Shown piece by piece: positions 53,366 to 61,008 of a stretch of 64,000 nt of DNA (positions within the stretch are counted from its first letter, which is position 1; every line of letters begins with the position of its first letter). A program made the translations under genes and the position numbers. The notes beneath the pieces are model-generated. The model saw only the letters and a list, made by a program, of their open reading frames with translations. It was not told the origin of the DNA and did not search any database. The DNA lies in contig NZ_LT906465.1 of the NCBI RefSeq assembly GCF_900187185.1, forward strand, positions 1,736,001-1,800,000, read 5' to 3'. Source of the stretch: Chryseobacterium taklimakanense. Lineage in GTDB: Bacteria > Bacteroidota > Bacteroidia > Flavobacteriales > Weeksellaceae.

Positions 53366-53440
53366 ACTTACAAAATTCAGTTCGCTCAGTTTTATAATTA
53401 ATTTAAGAAAATTTATAACGAAGAAATTTTTTTTAAATGC

Positions 53441-53448
53441 TATCTTTG
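53441..53448 (+). promoter_or_regulatory. -7 element of superoxide dismutase gene
   Basis: TATCTTTG matches TAnnTTTG, 25 bases upstream of the ATG at 53474. Confidence 0.55.
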
Positions 53449-53473
53449 GGAAACTTTAAAAACAAATAGTATT

Positions 53474-54070
53474 ATGGCATTTGAATTACCAAAACTAGGC
53501 TATGCTTACGACGCGCTTGAACCAACCATTGATGCAGCAACAATGGAAATTCACCACACAAAGCACCACCAGGCGTATATTGACAATTTGAATAAAGCAA
53601 TTGCAGGAACAGAACTTGAAGGCAAAACCATAGAAGAAATCTGCAAAACAGGAACTGATAAAGCTGCAGTAAGAAATAACGGAGGTGGACACTTCAACCA
53701 TACACTTTTCTGGGAAATTTTAACTCCGGGCGGAAGCAAAGAACCAGTAGGAAAAGTAAAAGAAGCTTTGGAAGCGTTCGGCGGAATGGAAAAATTTAAA
53801 ACTGATTTCGCTGAAGCTGCTAAAACAAGATTCGGCTCAGGCTGGGCTTGGCTTTGCAAGAAAGAGGACGGTTCAGTAACAGTTTGTTCAACACCGAATC
53901 AGGACAATCCTTTGATGCCGGTTTCTGACTGCCAGGGAACACCAATTTTAGGACTGGATGTTTGGGAACACGCTTATTACCTAAAATATCAGAATAAAAG
54001 ACCAGATTATGTAACGGCCTTTTTTGATGTCATCAACTGGGATAAAGTTGAAGAACTTTACAACAAATAA
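53474..54070 (+). CDS. Superoxide dismutase (Fe/Mn family)
   Basis: A 198-aa cytoplasmic superoxide dismutase. Metal ligands are in [11 protein letters not shown] near residue 27, [11 protein letters not shown] near 75, and DVWEHAYY near 159-166, where Asp and His are the third and fourth ligands. [10 protein letters not shown] and [12 protein letters not shown] resemble Mn or cambialistic enzymes more than the strict Fe type, but the metal cannot be fixed by reading. The gene is monocistronic with its own promoter and terminator. Confidence 0.95.
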   Translation: MAFELPKLGYAYDALEPTIDAATMEIHHTKHHQAYIDNLNKAIAGTELEGKTIEEICKTGTDKAAVRNNGGGHFNHTLFWEILTPGGSKEPVGKVKEALEAFGGMEKFKTDFAEAAKTRFGSGWAWLCKKEDGSVTVCSTPNQDNPLMPVSDCQGTPILGLDVWEHAYYLKYQNKRPDYVTAFFDVINWDKVEELYNK

Positions 54071-54094
54071 CATGATCTAAACTGTTATGGATAA

Positions 54095-54119
54095 AAGCCG
54101 TCTTTGTGACGGTTTTTTT
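54095..54119 (+). terminator. Terminator after superoxide dismutase gene
   Basis: AAGCCGTC (54095-54102) / GACGGTTT (54108-54115), followed by T's. A second hairpin, AATAAAC-CGAA-GTTTATT, lies at 54124-54141 and may serve the opposing GH3 gene. Confidence 0.85.
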
Positions 54120-54251
54120 ATTTAATAAACCGAAGTTTATTTCAGCTTAGACAGAAATTGAAATAGGGGTTATTTGCGTTAAGAAAATTAAAATTTCTTC
54201 TGTGGCTTTTCTTGAATTTTCCGTTTGTTTTGTTCAGACAAAATAAATGGC

Positions 54252-55766
54252 CTAAGAATTCATTTTCAACAAAGGCTCAATATACTCCCGCTCGTTGCTC
54301 AGCCGTGGAACTTTATTTTGTCCGCCAAGTTTACCGCGCTGCGACATCCAGTCGTAGAAGAGGTTTTCGCGGGCCACATGTATCACTGGTTTTTTCAGGG
54401 TCATGTCATTATAACGCTTGGCTTCATAGTCCGAATTGACGGCTTTTAGTGTTTCATCAAAAACAGCTGCGAACTGCTCCAGATCTTCCGGAAGTTTGCT
54501 GAATTCAAAAATCCATTCGTGCGAACCGCTTTCACCGTCTTTCATATACACCGGAGCTCCTGTGAAATCTTTTATTGATGAATTGGTTTCTGTGCACGCC
54601 TTAGCAAGAGCCGTTTCCACATTTTCAATCATCAGTTCTTCACCAAAAGCGTTGATATAATGTTTCGTACGGCCGGAAATTTTTATTCTGAATGGGTTTA
54701 ATGAGGTGAACTGAACCGTATCACCAATCAAATAACGCCACAAGCCGCCGTTTGTACTGATGACCAGCGCGTAATTTTTACCGACTTCAACTTCCCCGAG
54801 CGTTAGTGTTTTCGGATTTGATGACCCGAATTGATCCATCGGAATAAATTCATAGAAAATTCCATAATCCAGCATCAACAGCAGCTCATCGCTTCCGCTG
54901 CGGTCCTGGATTCCGAAAAAACCTTCGGACGCGTTGTAGATTTCGTAATAATTGATATCCTTACCAATAAGCTGGCGATACTGTTCGCGATACGGTTTAA
55001 AACTGATTCCACCATGGAAAAACACTTCCATATTGGGCCAAAGTTCTGAGATTGATGCTTTTTCGGTTTCATTTAAAACCCTTTGCAGCAGCACCATCAT
55101 CCAGCTCGGAACGCCGGTGATGCTTCCTACATCCTGGTTTTTCACTTCCGAAACAATAGCTTTCAGTTTGGTTTCCCATTCGCTCATCAGGGAAACTTTT
55201 TTGCTTGGTATAGTTGTAATTTCAACCCAAAACGGAAGGTTTTCAATCAAAATTGCAGATAAATCGCCGTACTTGGTATTGTAGCTTTCATAGATCTCGG
55301 CACTTCCGCCCAAACGCAGATTTTTATTGGTAAAAAGCTGATTTTCCGGGTGGTTATTGGCGTAAATCGAAATCAGGTCTTTTCCGGCCTTGTAATGGCA
55401 TTCTTCCAGGCTTTCATAAGAAATCGGGATGAATTTGCTTTTCGCATTCGTAGTGCCTGAAGATTTTGCAAAATGGCGGATGAATCCGGGCCAGATCACG
55501 TCACGTTCGCCGCGCCTGGCTCTTTCGATATAAGGTTCGAAATCCTCATAGGTTACAATCGGAACCTGGTTCTGAAAATCACGGATGGTGGAAATATCAC
55601 GGAAACCAAACTGTTTTCCGTAAGCTGTGTCTTCAGCGTGGTAAAGCTGCGAAAAAAGCACACCTTTTTGGGTATCAACAGGATGATTCATAAAATTCTG
55701 AATCTGATCGATACGCTGCTTGATGAACCAATTTACAACGGAATTGAACAGTGCTTTGGTTGCCAT
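54252..55766 (-). CDS. GH3 auxin-responsive-promoter family protein
   Basis: A 504-aa protein of the GH3 family of acyl-adenylate-forming enzymes. The ATP-binding block KSSGTTNAKSKFIPIS is near residue 90, YNASEGFFGIQ near 294 matches the second adenylation motif, and GLWRYLIGDTVQFT near 345 the third. Plant members conjugate amino acids to acyl acids; the bacterial substrate is unknown. I chose ATG at 55766 (MATKALFNSVV). The longer frame from 55814 would be translated through the promoter, whose -7 element TACTTTTG ends 6 bases before the chosen start. Confidence 0.9.
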   Translation of the reverse strand: MATKALFNSVVNWFIKQRIDQIQNFMNHPVDTQKGVLFSQLYHAEDTAYGKQFGFRDISTIRDFQNQVPIVTYEDFEPYIERARRGERDVIWPGFIRHFAKSSGTTNAKSKFIPISYESLEECHYKAGKDLISIYANNHPENQLFTNKNLRLGGSAEIYESYNTKYGDLSAILIENLPFWVEITTIPSKKVSLMSEWETKLKAIVSEVKNQDVGSITGVPSWMMVLLQRVLNETEKASISELWPNMEVFFHGGISFKPYREQYRQLIGKDINYYEIYNASEGFFGIQDRSGSDELLLMLDYGIFYEFIPMDQFGSSNPKTLTLGEVEVGKNYALVISTNGGLWRYLIGDTVQFTSLNPFRIKISGRTKHYINAFGEELMIENVETALAKACTETNSSIKDFTGAPVYMKDGESGSHEWIFEFSKLPEDLEQFAAVFDETLKAVNSDYEAKRYNDMTLKKPVIHVARENLFYDWMSQRGKLGGQNKVPRLSNEREYIEPLLKMNS

Positions 55767-55772
55767 AGATAA

Positions 55773-55803
55773 CAAAAGTAGAAAAAAAAATTCCGCTGCA
55801 CAA
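55773..55803 (-). promoter_or_regulatory. Promoter of GH3 gene, near-leaderless
   Basis: Minus strand TTG (55803-55801), 20 bp, TACTTTTG (55780-55773), six bases from the ATG at 55766. Confidence 0.65.
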
Positions 55804-55890
55804 GAGGTTTTCATTCCATTAAAATTGAAGAAAATATACAGTAGTTTCCGGAATTTTAGGATGTATCACTATTCAATTAGTGATGTTTTC

Positions 55891-55910
55891 TACATTTGCT
55901 GTAACAAATG
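55891..55910 (+). promoter_or_regulatory. -7 element of outer-membrane protein gene, with overlapping inverted repeat
   Basis: TACATTTG (55891-55898) matches TAnnTTTG. CATTTG (55893-55898) and CAAATG (55905-55910) form an inverted repeat over the expected start site. Confidence 0.5.
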
Positions 55911-55944
55911 AATTTCAAACGATACTTATAACCTAAAAATTAAT

Positions 55945-58632
55945 ATGCAGAAAACTCTCGCCCTGTTGTTTGTATTGTGTTTTACAGTATTTTCTTTCGC
56001 GCAGAAAACTCTTTCCGGAAAAATTATGGATGATGACGGGCAGCCGGTTCCAAGTGCGTCCGTTACGGTTGAAGAGCCCGGCAAAGACGCGATTATCGCC
56101 TACGGAATTTCAAACTCAAAAGGGGAATACAAGGTTACATTTACCTCAAATGAATCCAACGTGGATGTGAAGGTGAAAGCCTTTAACCAAAAACCTCTGG
56201 TTAGACAGGTTTCCAATGAAACGCAAACCGTGAATTTCAGCCTGCAGAGCGAAGCTACAGAGATTAAAGAAGTAAAACTGAAAACCAAACTCATCACCAA
56301 AAAAGGCGATACCATTTCCTATGACATCAGCGAATTCGACAGTAAAGCTGACCGCACTTTATCCGATGTCCTCAAGAAAATTCCAGGAATTGAAGTGAAT
56401 TCTACCGGGCAAATCCTTTATCAGGGAGAGCCAATCAGCCAGTTTACGGTAAACGGGAAAAACCTGATGGAAGGCGGCTACGGAGCGATCGTAAACTCCC
56501 TTCCTAAGGATGCGGTGCAGAAAATGGAAGTGATGGAAAATCACCAGCCGTTAAAAATCCTCCAGGACAAAGTGCCTTCAGATAAAGCTGCCATCAACAT
56601 TAAACTGAAGAAAAGTGTTACCATGACCGGTCGGGGAGAAACCGGTGTTGGGCTTTCGCCGTTTCTCTGGAATTTGAAGCTTACGCCTATGTTTTTTGGC
56701 CAAAAAAGTCAATGGGTTCTGAATTATAAAACCAACAACAACGGCGAGGCTGTGGAAAATGAGAGAAATATGCTGGCATTCGGCAACAGATGGGAAGGCC
56801 GTCGTATACAGGCCTCGCAAAGAAACTGGCTTGGTGTGGATAAAGCCGGAACACCGCAAGTTCCTGAAAAACGTTACCTGATGAACAACGTGCATTATCT
56901 TTCTGCCAATTTGCTGACCAATCCGTTTAAAAACAAAGAATGGGAGCTGAAAATCAACAGCAACTATACCAACAATACCATTACGAGAGAATCTGCTTCT
57001 GAAACGGTCTTTGATGCCAATTCACAGTTTCCGAACGGTAAAGTAACTTCGGAGAGAAGGAATAAATTCTATGATAATGAACTGAAAGGCGAGGTGATCT
57101 TCTCTAAAAATGCTAAAAAAGGATTCTTTAAAAACACCACCACCTGGAACAGTTTCTGGAATCTGGACCGCGGCTTCATAAAAAACACCGACAACACGGT
57201 ACGAAATGAAAATTACCAGATGGATGAAAGTTTCGATACGCCGGCGAGTATGTTCCAGAACTCTTTGAGTACGATTATTCCGTTCAAAGAGAAACTAGTG
57301 AATTTTATGAGCTACGTAAGCTACCAGAAGGATAAGCAGCAGCTTTCTACCTTATACGAAGGGATTGATCTGGCGCAGTTTTTCGGCAGCGGCAGGAATT
57401 ATTCAAGGCTTGACCAGAATTTGTGGCTGAAGACGGGGAACATCAGTCATTCTGCATCCGTAGGTTTCAGTTATAAAAAATGGACGTTTACGCCGAGGGT
57501 AGGTTTGGATTTGTCATTCAACGACATGGAGTCCAAGCTCTATGGCGACAGAACTTTACTCGAAAACAGATTCCGCAACGATATTACGTGGAACGAGCTG
57601 AATCCTTACACAGCTTTGGAACTAAGTTATAAAAACAGCGGACTGAGCTTAAACATCAATATGCCGGTAAACTTCCGGAGTATCGATTACGAAGACCACA
57701 TCACCGGCGTGAGCAAGGAATTGAGCAAAACAGTATTTGAGCCGAGCGTTTGGATGATGTATGATTTCGCTTCGTTCTGGAAATTCTCTGCCTTCGCAAA
57801 TCTTAATTATGATTTTGGAGACTTCGGCTCGGTGTACAACGGTGAAATGTTCACCAGCCCGCTTTCACCAAACGTGAAAAACTCCAGCATTCCGGAAAAC
57901 CGTTTTATCACCTTTGGGCCGCGGATCGAGTACAGAAATCCACTGAATAACCTTTTCTTCAACGTAAGGTATGGCTACAACCAGACGAAAAGAAAACTGA
58001 TCGGAAAAACCTCGCTGATCAGTGGTTCAAAGAGCATCTTCCAAATGGTGGATTACGACAATACCACACAGTCACAGTCCGAAGCCGTGGAAGTTGGCAA
58101 ATATTTCCCGAAATATAAAACCAATCTTTCCCTAAGCTTCTCGAACAGGGATTCTAATTCACTGAGTTTGGATTTTAATGATAATCTTATTGAAAATAAA
58201 AGCAACGGCCAGTCTGCAGGTTTGAAATTCAACAATACTTATTTCTCCTGGATGAGCTTGGATTACAACCTTTCTATGAACTGGAACAAAAACACCAACC
58301 TTTTTAGAAATTCCACCAATAAATCTTCGGGCTGGAACCACAATTTAGCGGCCTATTTCTATCCGAAAGAAAATCATACTTTTGGTTTCTTCTGGGATGA
58401 TATGACTTCTACCCAAAGCAATGAAAGCAGGAGAAATAAATTTTTTGATGCCAGCTACCAATACACCTGGGCAAAGAAAAAAATCGATTTTGAACTGAAA
58501 TGGCTCAATATCGGAAACAATAAAGTTTTTGAAACCATTGGCTACGATGCGGTAAACCTTTCTACATTCAGAAGCGCCATCCAAATCCGTCCAAGCCAGG
58601 TGATGTTCACCGTGAAATTTAATTTTAAATAA
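55945..58632 (+). CDS. TonB-dependent-receptor-like outer-membrane protein with carboxypeptidase-regulatory-like domain
   Basis: An 895-aa outer-membrane protein. It has a signal peptide (MQKTLALLFVLCFTVFSFAQ) and a carboxypeptidase-regulatory-like beta-sandwich (residues about 20-95, LSGKIMDDDGQPVPSASVTVEE). A plug-like region follows (about 115-215, ADRTLSDVLKKIPGIEVNSTGQI and QFTVNGKNLMEGGYGA), then a barrel rich in aromatic and Asn residues, ending in the outer-membrane signature VMFTVKFNFK. The substrate is not indicated and no SusD-like partner is adjacent. Its original terminator has been displaced by an IS insertion ten bases after the stop. Confidence 0.9.
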   Translation: MQKTLALLFVLCFTVFSFAQKTLSGKIMDDDGQPVPSASVTVEEPGKDAIIAYGISNSKGEYKVTFTSNESNVDVKVKAFNQKPLVRQVSNETQTVNFSLQSEATEIKEVKLKTKLITKKGDTISYDISEFDSKADRTLSDVLKKIPGIEVNSTGQILYQGEPISQFTVNGKNLMEGGYGAIVNSLPKDAVQKMEVMENHQPLKILQDKVPSDKAAINIKLKKSVTMTGRGETGVGLSPFLWNLKLTPMFFGQKSQWVLNYKTNNNGEAVENERNMLAFGNRWEGRRIQASQRNWLGVDKAGTPQVPEKRYLMNNVHYLSANLLTNPFKNKEWELKINSNYTNNTITRESASETVFDANSQFPNGKVTSERRNKFYDNELKGEVIFSKNAKKGFFKNTTTWNSFWNLDRGFIKNTDNTVRNENYQMDESFDTPASMFQNSLSTIIPFKEKLVNFMSYVSYQKDKQQLSTLYEGIDLAQFFGSGRNYSRLDQNLWLKTGNISHSASVGFSYKKWTFTPRVGLDLSFNDMESKLYGDRTLLENRFRNDITWNELNPYTALELSYKNSGLSLNINMPVNFRSIDYEDHITGVSKELSKTVFEPSVWMMYDFASFWKFSAFANLNYDFGDFGSVYNGEMFTSPLSPNVKNSSIPENRFITFGPRIEYRNPLNNLFFNVRYGYNQTKRKLIGKTSLISGSKSIFQMVDYDNTTQSQSEAVEVGKYFPKYKTNLSLSFSNRDSNSLSLDFNDNLIENKSNGQSAGLKFNNTYFSWMSLDYNLSMNWNKNTNLFRNSTNKSSGWNHNLAAYFYPKENHTFGFFWDDMTSTQSNESRRNKFFDASYQYTWAKKKIDFELKWLNIGNNKVFETIGYDAVNLSTFRSAIQIRPSQVMFTVKFNFK

Positions 58633-58633
58633 T

Positions 58634-58641
58634 TTGAAAAA
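58634..58641 (+). repeat. Target-site duplication, left copy
   Basis: TTGAAAAA abuts the left IS end and is repeated exactly at 59625-59632. Confidence 0.85.
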
Positions 58642-59624
58642 ACCTGTTGTGCATTTAGCACAAATTAACTTTTAGTTTATTTAAACTTCTTTTAAACACG
58701 AAGAAATTCAGGTATTGAATCATTGTGAAAGAAGTTATTTTTGACACTATTCTTGTCGCAAGACCTTGAAAGGTTTTTGCAAAGTTCGTGTTTATGGTGA
58801 ACTGTCCGCACAGTTGCGAGATATTGGTTTCAATTCTCTTTCTTATTTTTGATTTCGTCCTTGAAAACTCCACAAAACCATGTTGATTCCTGCGCATAGG
58901 AACCGAAAGGTTAATCTTGGAGAAATTGAATAAATCCACTTGCAATTCTTTGCTGATATATCCTCTGTCTCCGATTAATAAACAATTTTGAAAATTTTCT
59001 TTAATATCGAAAAGATAATTTACATCGTGGACATTTGCGGGCGAAAAATCAAAAGAGTGAAAGATTCCATTCTTATCACAAACTGCATGTAGTTTATAGC
59101 CAAAATATCTTGACTTCTGCGCCGCACAATATCCAAATGCAGGTTTGATTTCATCCGTAGAGCAAATTGCGGAACGATTTGCCCTGCTTATTTTACATAT
59201 TTCAATGGGTGTTGAATCCACAATGAAGACGTCGGTAAAGTCTGCAAACTTTCCGCTCAGAGTTTCCCGAATTTTCTCAATGTAAGGGAAAAGTTTTCTT
59301 TTCCTTCTGTTATATACGCTTCTTTCTATCTTTTCGTCCAAACCAGTTCCCGAAATACACCTAAACAACTGTAGTTCAGAGTTAATCGACATGTATTCTG
59401 CGGTAATATTAAGTGCCACAAGTTCCAAGTCGGACATTTTTGGAAGTCTGATTTGCTTCTTAGTGGTGATATGGTTGCAGGTTTTTGTCAATTCTTTTAA
59501 AATAATTTCGTAGTTTTGAATGAGATTGTTCATGTATTTAATGGCTTGGTAACCAATTAAATATACGATTTTTTAATCAAATGAACAATCTTTTTTCTTT
59601 TTAATTTCTAAATGCACAACAGGT
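58642..59624 (-). mobile_element. Complete IS982-family insertion sequence (983 bp)
   Basis: Terminal inverted repeats ACCTGTTGTGCATTTAG (58642-58658) and CTAAATGCACAACAGGT (59608-59624) are a perfect 17-bp match. An 8-bp direct repeat, TTGAAAAA, flanks both ends. The transposase fills almost the whole element. The intact ends, duplication and ORF suggest a recent insertion. Confidence 0.95.
58655..59533 (-). CDS. IS982-family transposase
   Basis: A 292-aa DDE transposase, full length. The first catalytic Asp lies in VFIVDSTPIEIC near residue 105, and the second in LLIGDRGYISKEL near 198, followed by the SVPMRRNQHGF region before the expected third acidic residue. The N-terminal half is helical. 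The stop codon lies inside the left terminal inverted repeat region. It is transcribed opposite to the outer-membrane protein gene. Confidence 0.94.
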   Translation of the reverse strand: MNNLIQNYEIILKELTKTCNHITTKKQIRLPKMSDLELVALNITAEYMSINSELQLFRCISGTGLDEKIERSVYNRRKRKLFPYIEKIRETLSGKFADFTDVFIVDSTPIEICKISRANRSAICSTDEIKPAFGYCAAQKSRYFGYKLHAVCDKNGIFHSFDFSPANVHDVNYLFDIKENFQNCLLIGDRGYISKELQVDLFNFSKINLSVPMRRNQHGFVEFSRTKSKIRKRIETNISQLCGQFTINTNFAKTFQGLATRIVSKITSFTMIQYLNFFVFKRSLNKLKVNLC

Positions 59625-59632
59625 TTGAAAAA
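59625..59632 (+). repeat. Target-site duplication, right copy
   Basis: TTGAAAAA, identical to 58634-58641. Confidence 0.85.
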
Positions 59633-59634
59633 CT

Positions 59635-59660
59635 ATTCCCGAAATCTTTCGGGAATTTTT
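59635..59660 (+). terminator. Displaced terminator of the outer-membrane protein gene
   Basis: ATTCCCGAAA-TC-TTTCGGGAAT (59635-59656) followed by TTTT. Without the IS it would lie just after the stop codon at 58632. Confidence 0.8.
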
Positions 59661-59678
59661 ATTTTCCTTAAAATGAAT

Positions 59679-59686
59679 TATTTTTG
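59679..59686 (+). promoter_or_regulatory. -7 element of kdsC-like gene
   Basis: TATTTTTG matches TAnnTTTG, 68 bases upstream of the ATG at 59755. Confidence 0.5.
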
Positions 59687-59754
59687 GGAATAAATTATCA
59701 GCACATTTCTGGGAGCGTAAATCAATGTCTCCATGTGCCTGAAAAACAAGAAAA

Positions 59755-60273
59755 ATGTCTTACAAAACCAAACTTAAAAATATAAAAGCCTTCGTTTTTG
59801 ATGTTGACGGCGTCTTCACCGACGGAAGCGTTTACCTGATGCCTGGCGGACATATGTCAAGAGTGATGAACGTGCTCGACGGGTATGCGGTAGTGAAAGC
59901 CATCAAAAACGGTTACAAAATCGGTGTCATCACCGGCGGCGACGATCCTATGGTGCGGCACAGAATCAATTATCTTGGGATAACCGATTATTACCCGAAA
60001 TCTCCAGATAAACTGGTAGATTTTGAAGATTTTAAATCAAAAAATAATCTCAAAAACGAAGAAATTCTGATGATGGGCGACGACTTACCGGATATATCGG
60101 TGATGCGACAGGTTGAAATTGCAGCCTGCCCCATAAATGCAGTTCCTGAAGTGAAGGCAATTTCAGATTACATTTCGCCAATTCACGGTGGTAAAGGTGC
60201 GGTGCGCGATGTGATTGAGCAGGTGATGAAAATTCACGGGAAGTGGATTGAGGATAATACTCAGTCGGTTTAA
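59755..60273 (+). CDS. KdsC-like HAD phosphatase (3-deoxy-D-manno-octulosonate 8-phosphate phosphatase family)
   Basis: A 172-aa C0-type HAD phosphatase without a cap domain. The nucleophile motif FDVDGVFTDG has Asp16 and Asp18, motif II is VITGGDD near residue 62, and motif III/IV is MMGDDLPDISVM near 104. KdsC dephosphorylates KDO-8-phosphate in lipopolysaccharide core synthesis; acylneuraminate cytidylyltransferase-linked phosphatases look similar. It is 45 bp before maf. Confidence 0.9.
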   Translation: MSYKTKLKNIKAFVFDVDGVFTDGSVYLMPGGHMSRVMNVLDGYAVVKAIKNGYKIGVITGGDDPMVRHRINYLGITDYYPKSPDKLVDFEDFKSKNNLKNEEILMMGDDLPDISVMRQVEIAACPINAVPEVKAISDYISPIHGGKGAVRDVIEQVMKIHGKWIEDNTQSV

Positions 60274-60318
60274 GTTTAGAAATACGGAGGCAACAGATGT
60301 ATTTGTTGCAAAAAATAA

Positions 60319-60891
60319 ATGACGAAATATAAAATTTTACTCGCCTCAAAATCTCCCAGAAGAAAAGAGCTTCTGGAAAGGTTGGGATACAGTTTTGATG
60401 TGATTTCGATCGATTGTGATGAGGTTTTCCCCGAAAATCTGGAAACCGAAAAAATTGCCGGCTACCTTTCCCGACTGAAAGCTAATGCTTATTCAAGTTT
60501 AAAAAAAGACGAGGTTTTGATAACGGCGGACACCATAGTCGCTTTAAACAGTGAAATTTTAGGCAAGCCAAAAGATGAAGACCATGCGAGGGAAATGCTT
60601 CGGAAGCTCTCCGGCAAAACCCACGAAGTTTATACAGGAATCACCATCAGAACAACAGATTATGAAGTGACAAGGACAGACGTGGCGCATGTTGAATTTT
60701 CAGATTTCAGCGATGAGGAAATCGAATATTATATCAAAAATTTCAAACCTTTTGATAAAGCCGGCAGCTACGGCATACAGGAATGGCTCGGCATGGCAAA
60801 AGTGAAAAGCATCACAGGAAGCTTCTACACGATTATGGGTTTGCCGGCGCATATCATTTATGAAGAATTAAAAAATTTAACCGGAAACTAG
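60319..60891 (+). CDS. maf: Maf-family nucleoside triphosphate pyrophosphatase
   Basis: A 190-aa Maf protein that hydrolyses nucleoside triphosphates such as dTTP, UTP or modified forms. The N-terminal LLASKSPRRKELLERLG is diagnostic. TADTIVALN near residue 75 carries the catalytic Asp, GKPKDEDHAREMLRKLSGKTHEVYTG follows, and KAGSYGIQEW near 150 closes the site. It forms a pair with the kdsC-like gene. Confidence 0.95.
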   Translation: MTKYKILLASKSPRRKELLERLGYSFDVISIDCDEVFPENLETEKIAGYLSRLKANAYSSLKKDEVLITADTIVALNSEILGKPKDEDHAREMLRKLSGKTHEVYTGITIRTTDYEVTRTDVAHVEFSDFSDEEIEYYIKNFKPFDKAGSYGIQEWLGMAKVKSITGSFYTIMGLPAHIIYEELKNLTGN

Positions 60892-61008
60892 AAAAATTTT
60901 CTCCCCGATTTAAAAAATTAATACTTTTGAATCCACTCCGGCGCGGTATAATTCTAAAAATTAGCCTTTTGCACAATAAATCCGGCAAAGTGCAGTTATG
61001 AACCTACG

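Noticed and set aside
55767-55814. Longer start for the GH3-like gene.
   Set aside because: The promoter with its -7 element at 55780-55773 lies downstream of that start, so it would not be transcribed.
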